From the NCBI GenBank assembly GCA_038230395.1, contig JBBRNI010000004.1, positions 1 to 64,000 of the forward strand: a stretch of 64,000 nt of DNA, written 5' to 3'. Below, one piece after another: positions 52,964-61,224 of the stretch. Made by a program: the position numbers and the translations under genes. Every line of letters begins with the position of its first letter. The stretch's first letter is position 1. The stretch is from JBDSWU01 sp038230395 (GTDB lineage Bacteria > Patescibacteriota > Saccharimonadia > Saccharimonadales > UBA4665). Below the pieces are notes generated by a model. The model was not told the origin of the DNA. It did not search any database and worked only from the letters and a program-made list of their open reading frames with translations.

Positions 52964-54567
52964 GTCTTAGCGCCTGCGCCAGCTAATTCTTTGTCGGCTT
53001 GTTCAGTGGCTTTCGCAGTTTCTTTGGCATCATGTTCAGCTGTTTTGACAGCTTCTTTTTCAGCTTTTTTTCGATCTTTATCTGAAAGTGGAGGTTCTGC
53101 TGGCGTAGGTGCTTCTTCGGTAGGCGCGGCTGCGGGGGTACCCTTGAGCACGATGATAGCTTTGGCTTTTAATTGGTCTCGAATTTCTTCGTAGTTGTCC
53201 TCACCTGTAACAAGCTTGGCCAGTTCATTGCTGTTAACTTTGAGGGCGTTAAGGTCAATGTCTTCACCGTCAGGCAAGTTCAATATTATGTCCATCATCA
53301 GCTGCTGCGCCATAAGCGTGAAGCTGTCATTCGGCCCTTGGGTCATGATTTCAAAAATGTGTTTACCAACTACTAATGATCGCTTAGCCTCAACGGCGAG
53401 TTCCGAACCAAAGTGTGAAAACTCTTCAGCTTGTCTGTAATCAGCCAGCGTCTTTAGCGTTTGCGCGGCTAAGTTTTTTTGACGTTTATTGTGTCCAACA
53501 CCACCAGCACGGGTCACAGACAGTCCAATATTCATGGCTGGGCGAACACCTGACCTAAAAGTCTCCATATCAAGAATCCACTGCCCGTCAGTAATCGACA
53601 TAATGTTGGTCGGCAGATACGCCGTGATATCACCGTTGGCGGCATGGACCATCGGCACACTAGTCAGTGAACATCCAGTCGTATCCAGCCTACCAGCTCG
53701 CTCCAGTAAGCTTGAGTGGGCGTAAAACATGTCCCCAGGGTACGAATCACGGCCTGGACTGACACCTGACAGTAAAGCTACTTCGCGGTAGGCATGGGCG
53801 TGAGAAGTTAAGTCATCGTAAATTATTAGCGTGTCCTGATTACATTTTTGCCACAAATATTCGGCCATTGAGCAAGCGACGTACGGAGCTAAGTAGCTCA
53901 TGATTAGCGACTCAAACATCGTCGAGACTACAATAATTGCTTTTTGGAGAGCACCATTATCCTGCAGTCGAGTCAGCAAGGTATCAATGTCGCTACGGCG
54001 CTTAGCAATCATGCAGTACACGACAATTTGATCAGTGTTTTTTTGCCCAATGGCAAGCTGAGTTGCTAAGGTACTTTTACCAGATTTACTGTCACCAAGC
54101 AGGGCCATACGCTGTCCGCGAACTATTGGAAACAAAGCATCAATGGCTGTAACGCCACTCTCGACTTGATCCTCAACAAGTTTTCGTTCCCATAATGCCG
54201 GAGCCGTATTAAATACCGGCCACACATCATCAGCTCCAATCGGGCCTTTACCGTCAAGCGGGTCACCCGTGACTGACACGACGCGGCCAATAAAATCTTT
54301 ACCTACTTTGCTGACTAATTCTTGGTGTTGAATGACAGCCACAACACCGGTACGCAAACTCTCAGTGCCAAGGTGTAGTACTACCACATGATCGGTCTGG
54401 ACTTGATGCACGAACCCTTTGCTACCATCATCAAACATGATTAAAGCGTGGACTGTACACGGCTGCAGCCCATTAACTTTAATCAAGAATTTTTCGACAG
54501 CTATAACTTCACCTACTGGGTTACCGGCAGCAACGAGTCGATCAAAATGTTGGTTACCAGTGCTCAC
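52960..54567 (-). CDS. atpA: ATP synthase alpha subunit with C-terminal tail
   Basis: The regulatory F1 subunit has Walker A GDSKSGKST and the arginine finger in GLSVTRAGG, with the usual alpha fold and length up to about residue 475. A tail of about 60 residues follows, with a Pro-Thr-Ala stretch and a Lys/Glu/Ala-rich helix. Such a tail is unusual for alpha. The start is GTG at 54567, overlapping the delta stop by 4 bp. Confidence 0.97.
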   Translation of the reverse strand: MSTGNQHFDRLVAAGNPVGEVIAVEKFLIKVNGLQPCTVHALIMFDDGSKGFVHQVQTDHVVVLHLGTESLRTGVVAVIQHQELVSKVGKDFIGRVVSVTGDPLDGKGPIGADDVWPVFNTAPALWERKLVEDQVESGVTAIDALFPIVRGQRMALLGDSKSGKSTLATQLAIGQKNTDQIVVYCMIAKRRSDIDTLLTRLQDNGALQKAIIVVSTMFESLIMSYLAPYVACSMAEYLWQKCNQDTLIIYDDLTSHAHAYREVALLSGVSPGRDSYPGDMFYAHSSLLERAGRLDTTGCSLTSVPMVHAANGDITAYLPTNIMSITDGQWILDMETFRSGVRPAMNIGLSVTRAGGVGHNKRQKNLAAQTLKTLADYRQAEEFSHFGSELAVEAKRSLVVGKHIFEIMTQGPNDSFTLMAQQLMMDIILNLPDGEDIDLNALKVNSNELAKLVTGEDNYEEIRDQLKAKAIIVLKGTPAAAPTEEAPTPAEPPLSDKDRKKAEKEAVKTAEHDAKETAKATEQADKELAGAGAKT

Positions 54568-55250
54568 GACACTGCCACCTGTGGTTCAGCAGTTGGACGC
54601 GAGGTAGCAGCTGGTGCCATCAACTTGGCTGTTGGTTGAGGAGCTGCATGGACAGCCTGAGCGGCAGGCGCGGCGGCGCGACTAGCTTCAGTTGTTTGTA
54701 CAGCCTGGGTCACAGAACCATCGGCTAGAACCTCAGAAGTAACTTGAGGTGATTCTAATATTGGACCAAGTTTCTCGAGTAGCAAAGCACGCTTACCAGC
54801 AAAGTCTTGGCGTAACGAAAAATCAAAGTATTTATTCATACTGCGCACAATACAACCCGCTCCAATATTTGGTTGTAGACCTATGGTCAACAATACGTTC
54901 GGGTGCAGCTCTTTACGCAGCCAAGTCAGTAACTTATCTATAAAAGCCGTCGAAGGATCGGCGCTAAAACTGATATGTAGCAGTGGTGCTTTGGCTTTTA
55001 TAGCCTTCAAAAAAGTGGTTAGTTTTTTGCGATCAGCCACATCGGCCATGTCAATTTTGTTGAGCAAGATGGTCTGGTCGAGCAAACCCGTGGTTTTTGG
55101 TAGCTTAACCTGTGCGCCATCAGCGCGTAGGGCAGCTTGAGTCAGTAGGTCATCAATCGCTTCCAACTCACGTAAAAGCCTGCCGACATCAACAGGGCTG
55201 GCAACTTGCAATGGCAACTGCATTGCCTGAGTAGCTGTGCTAGGCGCCAC
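54564..55250 (-). CDS. atpH: ATP synthase delta subunit, atypical
   Basis: Residues about 90-175 match the C-terminal part of the delta subunit, including IGLQPNIGAGCIVRSMNKYFDFSLR (the usual G-x-x-P-x-x-x-x-G-x-x-x-R-x-x-x-x-x-x-D-x-S motif). The N-terminal helical domain is poorly conserved. The last 50 residues are an Ala/Pro/Thr-rich disordered tail. Delta joins the peripheral stalk to the top of alpha. The start is GTG, overlapping atpF by 11 bp and upstream of atpA, the position of delta in standard operons. Confidence 0.85.
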   Translation of the reverse strand: MAPSTATQAMQLPLQVASPVDVGRLLRELEAIDDLLTQAALRADGAQVKLPKTTGLLDQTILLNKIDMADVADRKKLTTFLKAIKAKAPLLHISFSADPSTAFIDKLLTWLRKELHPNVLLTIGLQPNIGAGCIVRSMNKYFDFSLRQDFAGKRALLLEKLGPILESPQVTSEVLADGSVTQAVQTTEASRAAAPAAQAVHAAPQPTAKLMAPAATSRPTAEPQVAVS

Positions 55251-55866
55251 TTCTGATATCCTCTAAAATAGCCTGCTTGTTGGCCTCTAAGTCTCCCAAA
55301 ATATACTCAAGCTGACTGTTGAGGTCAATTTGGTTGCCAATAGCGGCGAGCACATAGTGATTAATAATATCAGCCATGTTCTCCTCGAATCGCTTGAGAA
55401 CTTGCTGCTTTTCAAGGGAGATTTCATGTTTGACCTGGTCGCCGAGCACCTGACGTTGCTCATCGATGGCGGCATTAGTCTTTTGGATGGATTCAATGGC
55501 CAGCTGCTTGGCATCCATGATCGACTGTTCGTATTTATCAAACTCTTGTTTGAGCTTACTGCTAATTTCGGTCTTCATGTACTCATTGAGCTGGGAGGTT
55601 GTCAGGCGTAAGTCCTGCTGTAAAAACATCGCGTTTTCACCAATAATTTTCTCGAAGTGCAAGCGCCCGCGGTTCCGGAGCTCTTCTCGGAAATCTTCGT
55701 TAAAAATATGCTCGACATCTTGCTCAGCGGCTATCTCTATAGAATCTGGTGTCCCATTTCCCTTTTTAGGCCCCACCCCTTGCCCTAGCCGAACCGCAAC
55801 CCAAATAAAGGCAACCCCGGCTCCAGCCAGGACGCCCAAAATGAGGAGTAATCCCCAGATTGTCAT
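55240..55866 (-). CDS. atpF: ATP synthase b subunit
   Basis: An N-terminal transmembrane helix (about 4-24) is followed by a long charged coiled coil (about 60-170), as in the peripheral stalk b subunit. There is an additional linker of about 35 residues between the two and a C-terminal helical segment (YILGDLEANKQAILEDIR). It is the first clear ATP synthase gene of the operon. It is followed by delta and preceded by a membrane protein of another kind instead of the usual c subunit. Confidence 0.85.
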   Translation of the reverse strand: MTIWGLLLILGVLAGAGVAFIWVAVRLGQGVGPKKGNGTPDSIEIAAEQDVEHIFNEDFREELRNRGRLHFEKIIGENAMFLQQDLRLTTSQLNEYMKTEISSKLKQEFDKYEQSIMDAKQLAIESIQKTNAAIDEQRQVLGDQVKHEISLEKQQVLKRFEENMADIINHYVLAAIGNQIDLNSQLEYILGDLEANKQAILEDIRSGA

Positions 55867-55962
55867 ATTTTATTATCCACCGTGTTCATTTTTGCGATTT
55901 CTTTCGATGCCAGTGATCTTGATTCACAACTATCTATCACTTAAAACGCCTCATTTATAACG

Positions 55963-56877
55963 CTAAAGCTTCAACAGCAAGTATACAGCAAGAATGCCGG
56001 CAATGAAAATAATTAGTCCAGCGATAATCGTCTGAATCAAGCTCTTAATAATTGACTTTTTGGACAGTGGATTACGACCGACCGAAATCATGCCACTGCG
56101 GATACCGCTATAGAGCATGATACTGGTTATAACGGTAGTGACTGCCAGTATTACGGTACCAAGATAGATACGGGCGACGCTTACCGATTTATTAGCCACG
56201 GCTTGTGCTAAGTTAGCCAAGAAGGCTGGCACATGGTCAACGGTTTTTTGGTTGAGCGGATTGTGGGCGATATTGATATCAACTTGGATACGGCCCAGGG
56301 CCAGGGTGGTGTCCTTTCCTAACTGATCTTTAAGTTTGATTGCAGTAATTACGTTGCCACTTCCTGTAAAGTTACCCGCAGCCCTACCAACAACCTGTTG
56401 CTCAACGATGCCAGCCTTCATCGCGACGCCAGCTATGGCCGAAATTGCTAAATAATCACCTACTTTAATAGGCCCATTCTGATTGCTTACCAGTACATTA
56501 TAACTACCGTTTGTAGCCACTAAGACTTGCTGGTCTGTCACATTCTTTGGTGTTAAGACGATCGCCACATTACTGTTTGGGATGACCACGCCCAGGACTT
56601 TAGTAGTGGAGGCAGCCGACACTGGCACAACAGCCGTAGGGGCCTTGTCTTTTAGCTGGACAATCATACCTAGTTGCACCGTAGAATCAGCACTATAAGT
56701 TGTCGTAACCGCACCCGATATATCAACAGGTGCGGCATTAGCTGCGGGCTTAGTTGTGGTCGTTGTTTTGTTGGCAGCTATTGCTGGCACGGTCCAAAGC
56801 AGTAAAAACAATACCGGTGCGGCATACAGTGCAATCCGTTTGAAGCGGGAGAAGTGTTTATTTTGGTACATAGACAT
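55963..56877 (-). CDS. Secreted/membrane protein at the a/c position of the ATP synthase operon
   Basis: No family is recognised with confidence. A signal helix (about 13-34, ending PAIAAN) leads to an extracellular beta-rich domain of about 180 residues. Two C-terminal transmembrane helices (about 215-240 and 265-300) follow, joined by a loop GRNPLSKKSI. That loop recalls the R-(N/Q)-P polar loop of ATP synthase c subunits, but the second helix has no Asp or Glu for proton transfer. It lies 96 bp upstream of atpF on the same strand. A TATACT box lies just before the start; the ATG at 56871 is an alternative start. Confidence 0.75.
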   Translation of the reverse strand: MSMYQNKHFSRFKRIALYAAPVLFLLLWTVPAIAANKTTTTTKPAANAAPVDISGAVTTTYSADSTVQLGMIVQLKDKAPTAVVPVSAASTTKVLGVVIPNSNVAIVLTPKNVTDQQVLVATNGSYNVLVSNQNGPIKVGDYLAISAIAGVAMKAGIVEQQVVGRAAGNFTGSGNVITAIKLKDQLGKDTTLALGRIQVDINIAHNPLNQKTVDHVPAFLANLAQAVANKSVSVARIYLGTVILAVTTVITSIMLYSGIRSGMISVGRNPLSKKSIIKSLIQTIIAGLIIFIAGILAVYLLLKL

Positions 56878-56916
56878 TAGCAGTATAGCGCGTTTTGATG
56901 GGGCTTCGAAGTAGGC

Positions 56917-58068
56917 TTAGTGCCGAGTTATATCAGCCAGTGTCTTGAGAGTATAGTCTATATCCGCTTTAGTAGTCATCTGGCCCATCGTGAAGCGCAG
57001 TGATGACTGAGCATCAGTATCTCCAAGTCCAATTGCTCGTAGCACGTGCGATGGCTCATCATTACTGGCGCTACAAGCCGAGCCGGCAGCCGCCATAATA
57101 CCTTGCTCGTCGAGCTGAATAAGTAATCGCTCGTTATCGAAGCCCGGGACAGTCAAATGAATGTTGTTGGGCAAGCGATTTTTAAGGGAGCCCGTTAGAA
57201 CTGCCCCTGGAACCAGCTTGGCCAATTGCTTGGCAAAATAACCCTGTAAGCTCTGCAGACGCTTAGCTTCGTCATAGCGACGGGGCTGGACCTGATCAAG
57301 AGCGGCAGCCAAGCCAACGGCCTGCGCCACGTTTTCGGTACCCGAGCGTAAACCACGCTCTTGGCCACCGCCGTCAATCAGTGGCTGTAATTGTAAGCCG
57401 CCTTTTACATACAATGCCCCACTCTGCTTAGGACCATATATTTTGCCACCATTGATGGTAAGCAAGTCGACGCCAAGACGCGATACATGCAGGTCAAGAT
57501 AATTGCCGGCTTGGCAGGCGTCACTATGAAAATATATCGGCAGGGAGATGCCAGCTGCCTGCCTCGCGGCGCGGACTTCGTTAATAATCTGGGCAACCTT
57601 TTTCAGTGGTTGCAGTGTGCCTATCTCATTGTTAGCGTACATTATACTAACCAGCACGGTCTTGTCGTCAATCTGTTGTTGTAAGCTTTCAATCAAAATA
57701 CTTCCGCTTGATGTAACTGCCACCTGTCGACAATCGTAGCGCTGCGCCGGTACTAACACCGCCTCATGCTCGGTAGCACCGACTACTATGTTAGCGTCGG
57801 GATACAATCTCATTACTCCATGGATCGCTAAGTTATTTGCTTCTGTGCCTCCGGCGGTAAATATAATTTCGCTAGGTCGTGCGCCTAGCCAATGGGCCAC
57901 CCTTGCTCGAGCAGTCTCGAGAGCATCATGCACCTTACGAGCTGCTAGGTAGGTAGCGGATGGATTGTAGAACAGCTCGCCAAGGTATGGCTGCATAGCT
58001 GTAACAACAGCCGGGCTTAATGGCGTCGCGGCCGAATGATCGAGATAGATAATCGGCGCGTCACTCAT
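56917..58068 (-). CDS. Cysteine desulfurase (NifS/IscS family)
   Basis: This PLP enzyme has the N-terminal YLDHSAATPLSP, TAGGTEANNLAIHG, the cofactor-binding region HSDACQAGNYLD and the Schiff-base Lys in NGGKIYGPKQ. The mobile active-site Cys is in GSACSASNDEPSHVL. It removes sulfur from cysteine to give alanine and a persulfide for Fe-S clusters and tRNA thiolation. No IscU or SufU gene is adjacent, so its main partner in this window could be MnmA (42604-43653). Length (383 aa) is usual. Confidence 0.96.
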   Translation of the reverse strand: MSDAPIIYLDHSAATPLSPAVVTAMQPYLGELFYNPSATYLAARKVHDALETARARVAHWLGARPSEIIFTAGGTEANNLAIHGVMRLYPDANIVVGATEHEAVLVPAQRYDCRQVAVTSSGSILIESLQQQIDDKTVLVSIMYANNEIGTLQPLKKVAQIINEVRAARQAAGISLPIYFHSDACQAGNYLDLHVSRLGVDLLTINGGKIYGPKQSGALYVKGGLQLQPLIDGGGQERGLRSGTENVAQAVGLAAALDQVQPRRYDEAKRLQSLQGYFAKQLAKLVPGAVLTGSLKNRLPNNIHLTVPGFDNERLLIQLDEQGIMAAAGSACSASNDEPSHVLRAIGLGDTDAQSSLRFTMGQMTTKADIDYTLKTLADITRH

Positions 58069-58083
58069 ATGTGAGTCCTGAGT

Positions 58084-58452
58084 TTAGCGAGCCTGTAGCA
58101 TGCGCTGATATTCGGCACCAATGCGTTGACCATATAATTGTGTAGCCTGGTATAGATTACGCGCCTCTGCTTTACCGAGCGGCTGGTATGGCTGACCAAG
58201 CTGAGACTTAAGAATTGCATTTGGGCGCACATCGTATCTAGTAGTGACAGCTTTGCGCTGACCATTTTCTAGCCATTCTTCGTGCCAAATCCAGGTGTGT
58301 TCATCTAGGCAAAAGAAATCACGTCGGTGGCCAGCTGGGACTACGCCAAATAGCTCCCCGCCAATTTTAGCTTCAACCCGAATAAGTTCACTCTCCAGTT
58401 CAGCAGCACGCTGGTCATCAGTTTTACGAATGATCTTAGGTAAAAAGCCCAT
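58084..58452 (-). CDS. Hypothetical protein, 122 aa
   Basis: No family is recognised. It is soluble with an N-terminal helix (DDQRAAELESELIRVEAKIGGELFG), a central beta hairpin with several Trp and His (FFCLDEHTWIWHEEWLENG) and a C-terminal helical segment ending AEYQRMLQAR. It is encoded between two others on the same strand, 4 nt after the 100-aa gene and 15 nt before the cysteine desulfurase, so it belongs to one transcription unit. Confidence 0.75.
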   Translation of the reverse strand: MGFLPKIIRKTDDQRAAELESELIRVEAKIGGELFGVVPAGHRRDFFCLDEHTWIWHEEWLENGQRKAVTTRYDVRPNAILKSQLGQPYQPLGKAEARNLYQATQLYGQRIGAEYQRMLQAR

Positions 58453-58456
58453 AATA

Positions 58457-58759
58457 TTAAGCAGCCTTCTGCAGCGCTACTTGGACTGCCAAACGCTGTG
58501 CTTCTAGTTTGTCAATTGGAAAATCAATAACTTCAGCTGTTACCGGCTCAACAATAGTTGAAGCTGGCGCAAGTTGTACAATTTCGGCGATTGCGGCTGG
58601 CTCAGCTTGGATTACAGCTTCAGGGTATACATTTGACTGTACAAGCTGCATGTTGTGAACCGCCGTCCAAACTCGCGCGGCACGTTGCTGCGCGCCGCGT
58701 AATTGCTCGGGAGCAATAGTGCCTAATTCGTGTTGTGGTGTAGTGTGTTGGGTATCCAT
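58457..58759 (-). CDS. Hypothetical protein, 100 aa
   Basis: No family is recognised. It is a small, Ala- and Val-rich, mildly acidic protein with a helical N-terminal half (EQLRGAQQRAARVWTAVHNMQ). The frame opens at a TTG at 58768; the ATG at 58759 is preferred because the ATG starts directly downstream of the TatD gene's stop. It lies 4 nt before the 122-aa gene on the same strand, so the two are probably expressed together. Confidence 0.7.
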   Translation of the reverse strand: MDTQHTTPQHELGTIAPEQLRGAQQRAARVWTAVHNMQLVQSNVYPEAVIQAEPAAIAEIVQLAPASTIVEPVTAEVIDFPIDKLEAQRLAVQVALQKAA

Positions 58760-58771
58760 AGTGATCAAAAA

Positions 58772-59593
58772 TTATAGGCCAAATAAATCGTGTGCGTTGC
58801 TGGTTGTGGCCAATGCTAACTGCTCGAGGCTCTCGCCTCGTAAGCTGGCTACAAACTCCGCAATAGTTCCCACACGTTTCGGCTCGTTTATAGTACCACG
58901 ATAAGGGGTAGGAGTCAAGAACGGCGCGTCAGTTTCTAGTAGTAGTTTTTGCAGCGGCACAGCCCTGTAAACTTCCAGCTGTGACATACTTTTGGTAAAG
59001 GTGGCAATGCCATTGATGCCAATAAACAAGCCTCTGTCTAAAGCCTTGGATAGGTTCTGTAGATTGTCTGTATAGCTATGCAACACGCCCCTAATACCGC
59101 TGTATTGGTCATAGATTGGCCAGAAGTCATCAAACGCTTCGCGCACATGAAATATCAGGGGTAGCTGGTATTGTAAGGCTAGCTCTATTTGGTATTTAAG
59201 AACAGCTATTTGATTATCACGTGGTGAGTGTTCATAGAAGTAATCGAGCCCACATTCACCAACCGCGATCACCTTAGGCGAGCCTACCAGGGCTGCAAAT
59301 TCCGCACGCTTAGCCTGGTCATCCGCGTAGTGTTGTGCCTCGTGTGGATGCAGCCCAATACTAGCCCAACAACTGGCCTGATTTTGGACAAAATCGACCG
59401 CTAATTTGCTGTCTTCCAGGTCACATCCGACGCAAATTAGCTTGGTCACCCCCGCTTCGGCGGCACTCTCAACCAACGAATCGGCTGTAATAGCAGCACT
59501 TTTCGCCCAAATCTCACGCGTCATCCGTTCGCCGAGCGGGTTACCGGCTGATTGGATGTGACAATGGGTGTCAACGAACTCCGTTGTGCCCAT
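58772..59593 (-). CDS. tatD: TatD family metal-dependent DNase
   Basis: The TIM-barrel hydrolase has metal ligands in VDTHCHI (about 7-13; two His), GECGLDYFY (Glu, about 117-125), IFHVREA (His) and ETDAPFLTP (Asp). TatD enzymes are 3'-5' exonucleases that act on DNA and RNA. It lies 8 nt after metG and is commonly found next to it in bacterial genomes. The length is standard. Confidence 0.96.
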   Translation of the reverse strand: MGTTEFVDTHCHIQSAGNPLGERMTREIWAKSAAITADSLVESAAEAGVTKLICVGCDLEDSKLAVDFVQNQASCWASIGLHPHEAQHYADDQAKRAEFAALVGSPKVIAVGECGLDYFYEHSPRDNQIAVLKYQIELALQYQLPLIFHVREAFDDFWPIYDQYSGIRGVLHSYTDNLQNLSKALDRGLFIGINGIATFTKSMSQLEVYRAVPLQKLLLETDAPFLTPTPYRGTINEPKRVGTIAEFVASLRGESLEQLALATTSNAHDLFGL

Positions 59594-59601
59594 ATTACTA
59601 C

Positions 59602-61062
59602 TTAGGCCGTTTCTACTACGTCGTGCTTGGGGAACAGCGTGCCGTCCATTGGCTGCACAATACCTTCAGAAAAAATTGCTTCAATTTTGGCGGTTGTTTC
59701 AGGCATAAACGGCTTGAGTAGGTCTGCAATTTCTAGTAAGGCGCTGACCTGGTAAGCCAAGACTTCTCGGAGGTGGTCTTCGTCGCCTTCTTTGGCGATC
59801 ATCCAGGGTTTTTCAACGTCTATGTACTGGTTAATGCCCCGTACTTGCTCCCAGACCTCGTCAAGCGCCCGGTCAAAGTGGCAGGCGTTCAAGGCTTCTT
59901 CGTACTGATTAATATCGTGTTCAGCTTCGGGGATATCACCAATCACACCTTTTTGGTACTTTTGGATCATGACAACAGTACGTTGGACGGCGTTACCGAG
60001 CTCGTTGGCTAGCTCATTATTGTAGGCCGCCTCTAAGCGTGCCCAGCTAAAATCTCCATCTTCGTAGCTCGGGATATGACGCATAAAGTAGTAACGCATA
60101 GCATCGGCGCCATACTTATCGACAATTTGCTTTGGGTGTATGACATTACCAAGTGATTTACTCATTTTTTGGCCCTCAGACGTCACGAAGCCGTGCACAT
60201 ACAGTTGCTTTGGCAAGGCGATGCCTAGGCTCAATAACATCGCTGGCCAAATAGCCGCATGGAAGCGAATGATGTCTTTGCCTAGTACCTGCACATTGGC
60301 GGGCCAAAAATCTTTGAAGTCCTGGTGTTCCGGGTAACCCAGCACCGTGATGTAGTTCATAAGTGCTTCAAACCATACATACATGACTTGATGCGTATCG
60401 CCAGGCACTGGAATACCCCAACTAATTTTGTCTTTAGGTCGGCTGATTGAAATGTCATCAAGGCCACTCGTTAATAACGATAAGATTTCGTTACGACGAC
60501 TATCAGGCACAATCACAAACTCACCCGAATCAATTGCTGCTTTGACTTGCTCGGTGTAGCTGCTTAGCTTGAAAAAATAGTTTTCTTCTTCGATTTTTTC
60601 GTAAGGAGTTTTATGTGCCGGGCAAACACCATTATTGGCTTTAACCTCTGTTTCAGTAAAAAATGTTTCATCACCAGTGCAATACCAACCAGTATATTTA
60701 CCCTTGTAGATATCTTTTTTGAGTGCTTTCCAGATAGCCGTGGCTCGTTGCTCGTGCCCTGGGTCAGTAGTGCGAATAAAGCGGTCATTGCTGACGTTGA
60801 GCAGCTCCGCTAGATCGGCGAAGCGGCCACTGATTTGATCAGTAAATTCTTTGGGTTTGAGCCCTTGCTCGGCCGCTTTGTCAGCAATCTTGCCACCATG
60901 CTCATCGGTACCTGTGCTGAAGATGACTTCATGGCCTTGCTGGCGGGCGCGCCGTGCTAAAACATCAGCATAAATCAACTCCATAGCGAAGCCAATATGC
61001 GGTTCGGCATTTACATAGGGAATAGAAGTAGTAACGAAGTATTTGCCTAATTCTTTGCTCAT
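59602..61062 (-). CDS. metG: Methionine--tRNA ligase
   Basis: The class I synthetase has the HIGH motif as HIGF in YVNAEPHIGFAMELI and the KMSKS motif in GQKMSKSLGNV, with a zinc-site Cys pair region (CTGDE, CPAHK). At 486 aa it lacks the C-terminal tRNA-binding (EMAP-like) domain found in some bacteria. The frame begins with two ATGs two codons apart. The second (61062) is chosen because TAAACT lies 6 nt before it, suggesting a leaderless mRNA. tatD follows 8 nt downstream. Confidence 0.97.
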   Translation of the reverse strand: MSKELGKYFVTTSIPYVNAEPHIGFAMELIYADVLARRARQQGHEVIFSTGTDEHGGKIADKAAEQGLKPKEFTDQISGRFADLAELLNVSNDRFIRTTDPGHEQRATAIWKALKKDIYKGKYTGWYCTGDETFFTETEVKANNGVCPAHKTPYEKIEEENYFFKLSSYTEQVKAAIDSGEFVIVPDSRRNEILSLLTSGLDDISISRPKDKISWGIPVPGDTHQVMYVWFEALMNYITVLGYPEHQDFKDFWPANVQVLGKDIIRFHAAIWPAMLLSLGIALPKQLYVHGFVTSEGQKMSKSLGNVIHPKQIVDKYGADAMRYYFMRHIPSYEDGDFSWARLEAAYNNELANELGNAVQRTVVMIQKYQKGVIGDIPEAEHDINQYEEALNACHFDRALDEVWEQVRGINQYIDVEKPWMIAKEGDEDHLREVLAYQVSALLEIADLLKPFMPETTAKIEAIFSEGIVQPMDGTLFPKHDVVETA

Positions 61063-61106
61063 CCCCATAGTTTACCTGTTCACCGAGATAAAAGGAACTC
61101 TGACCA

Positions 61107-61224
61107 TCGGCCACTTTGAGTGAGATAGTTTAGGATGCATAGCGAAGCCCGCAAGAGAGTCGTACCAAAGGTACGGCGAACGCGGACTGGAGCCATGCGC
61201 CCAAAATAGCTGCTCAAAGAGGGC
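61107..61224 (-). repeat. Dispersed structured repeat, copy 3
   Basis: The most divergent copy. Its central hairpin CGTACC-AAA-GGTACG (61161-61175) differs from the other copies by a compensatory pair change at the loop. The GCAT/ATGC pairing replaces GAAT/ATTC of copy 1. The outer stem has CTTTGAG (61114-61120) with CTCAAAG (61213-61219). Its start overlaps the last codons of the trehalase gene. Confidence 0.7.
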
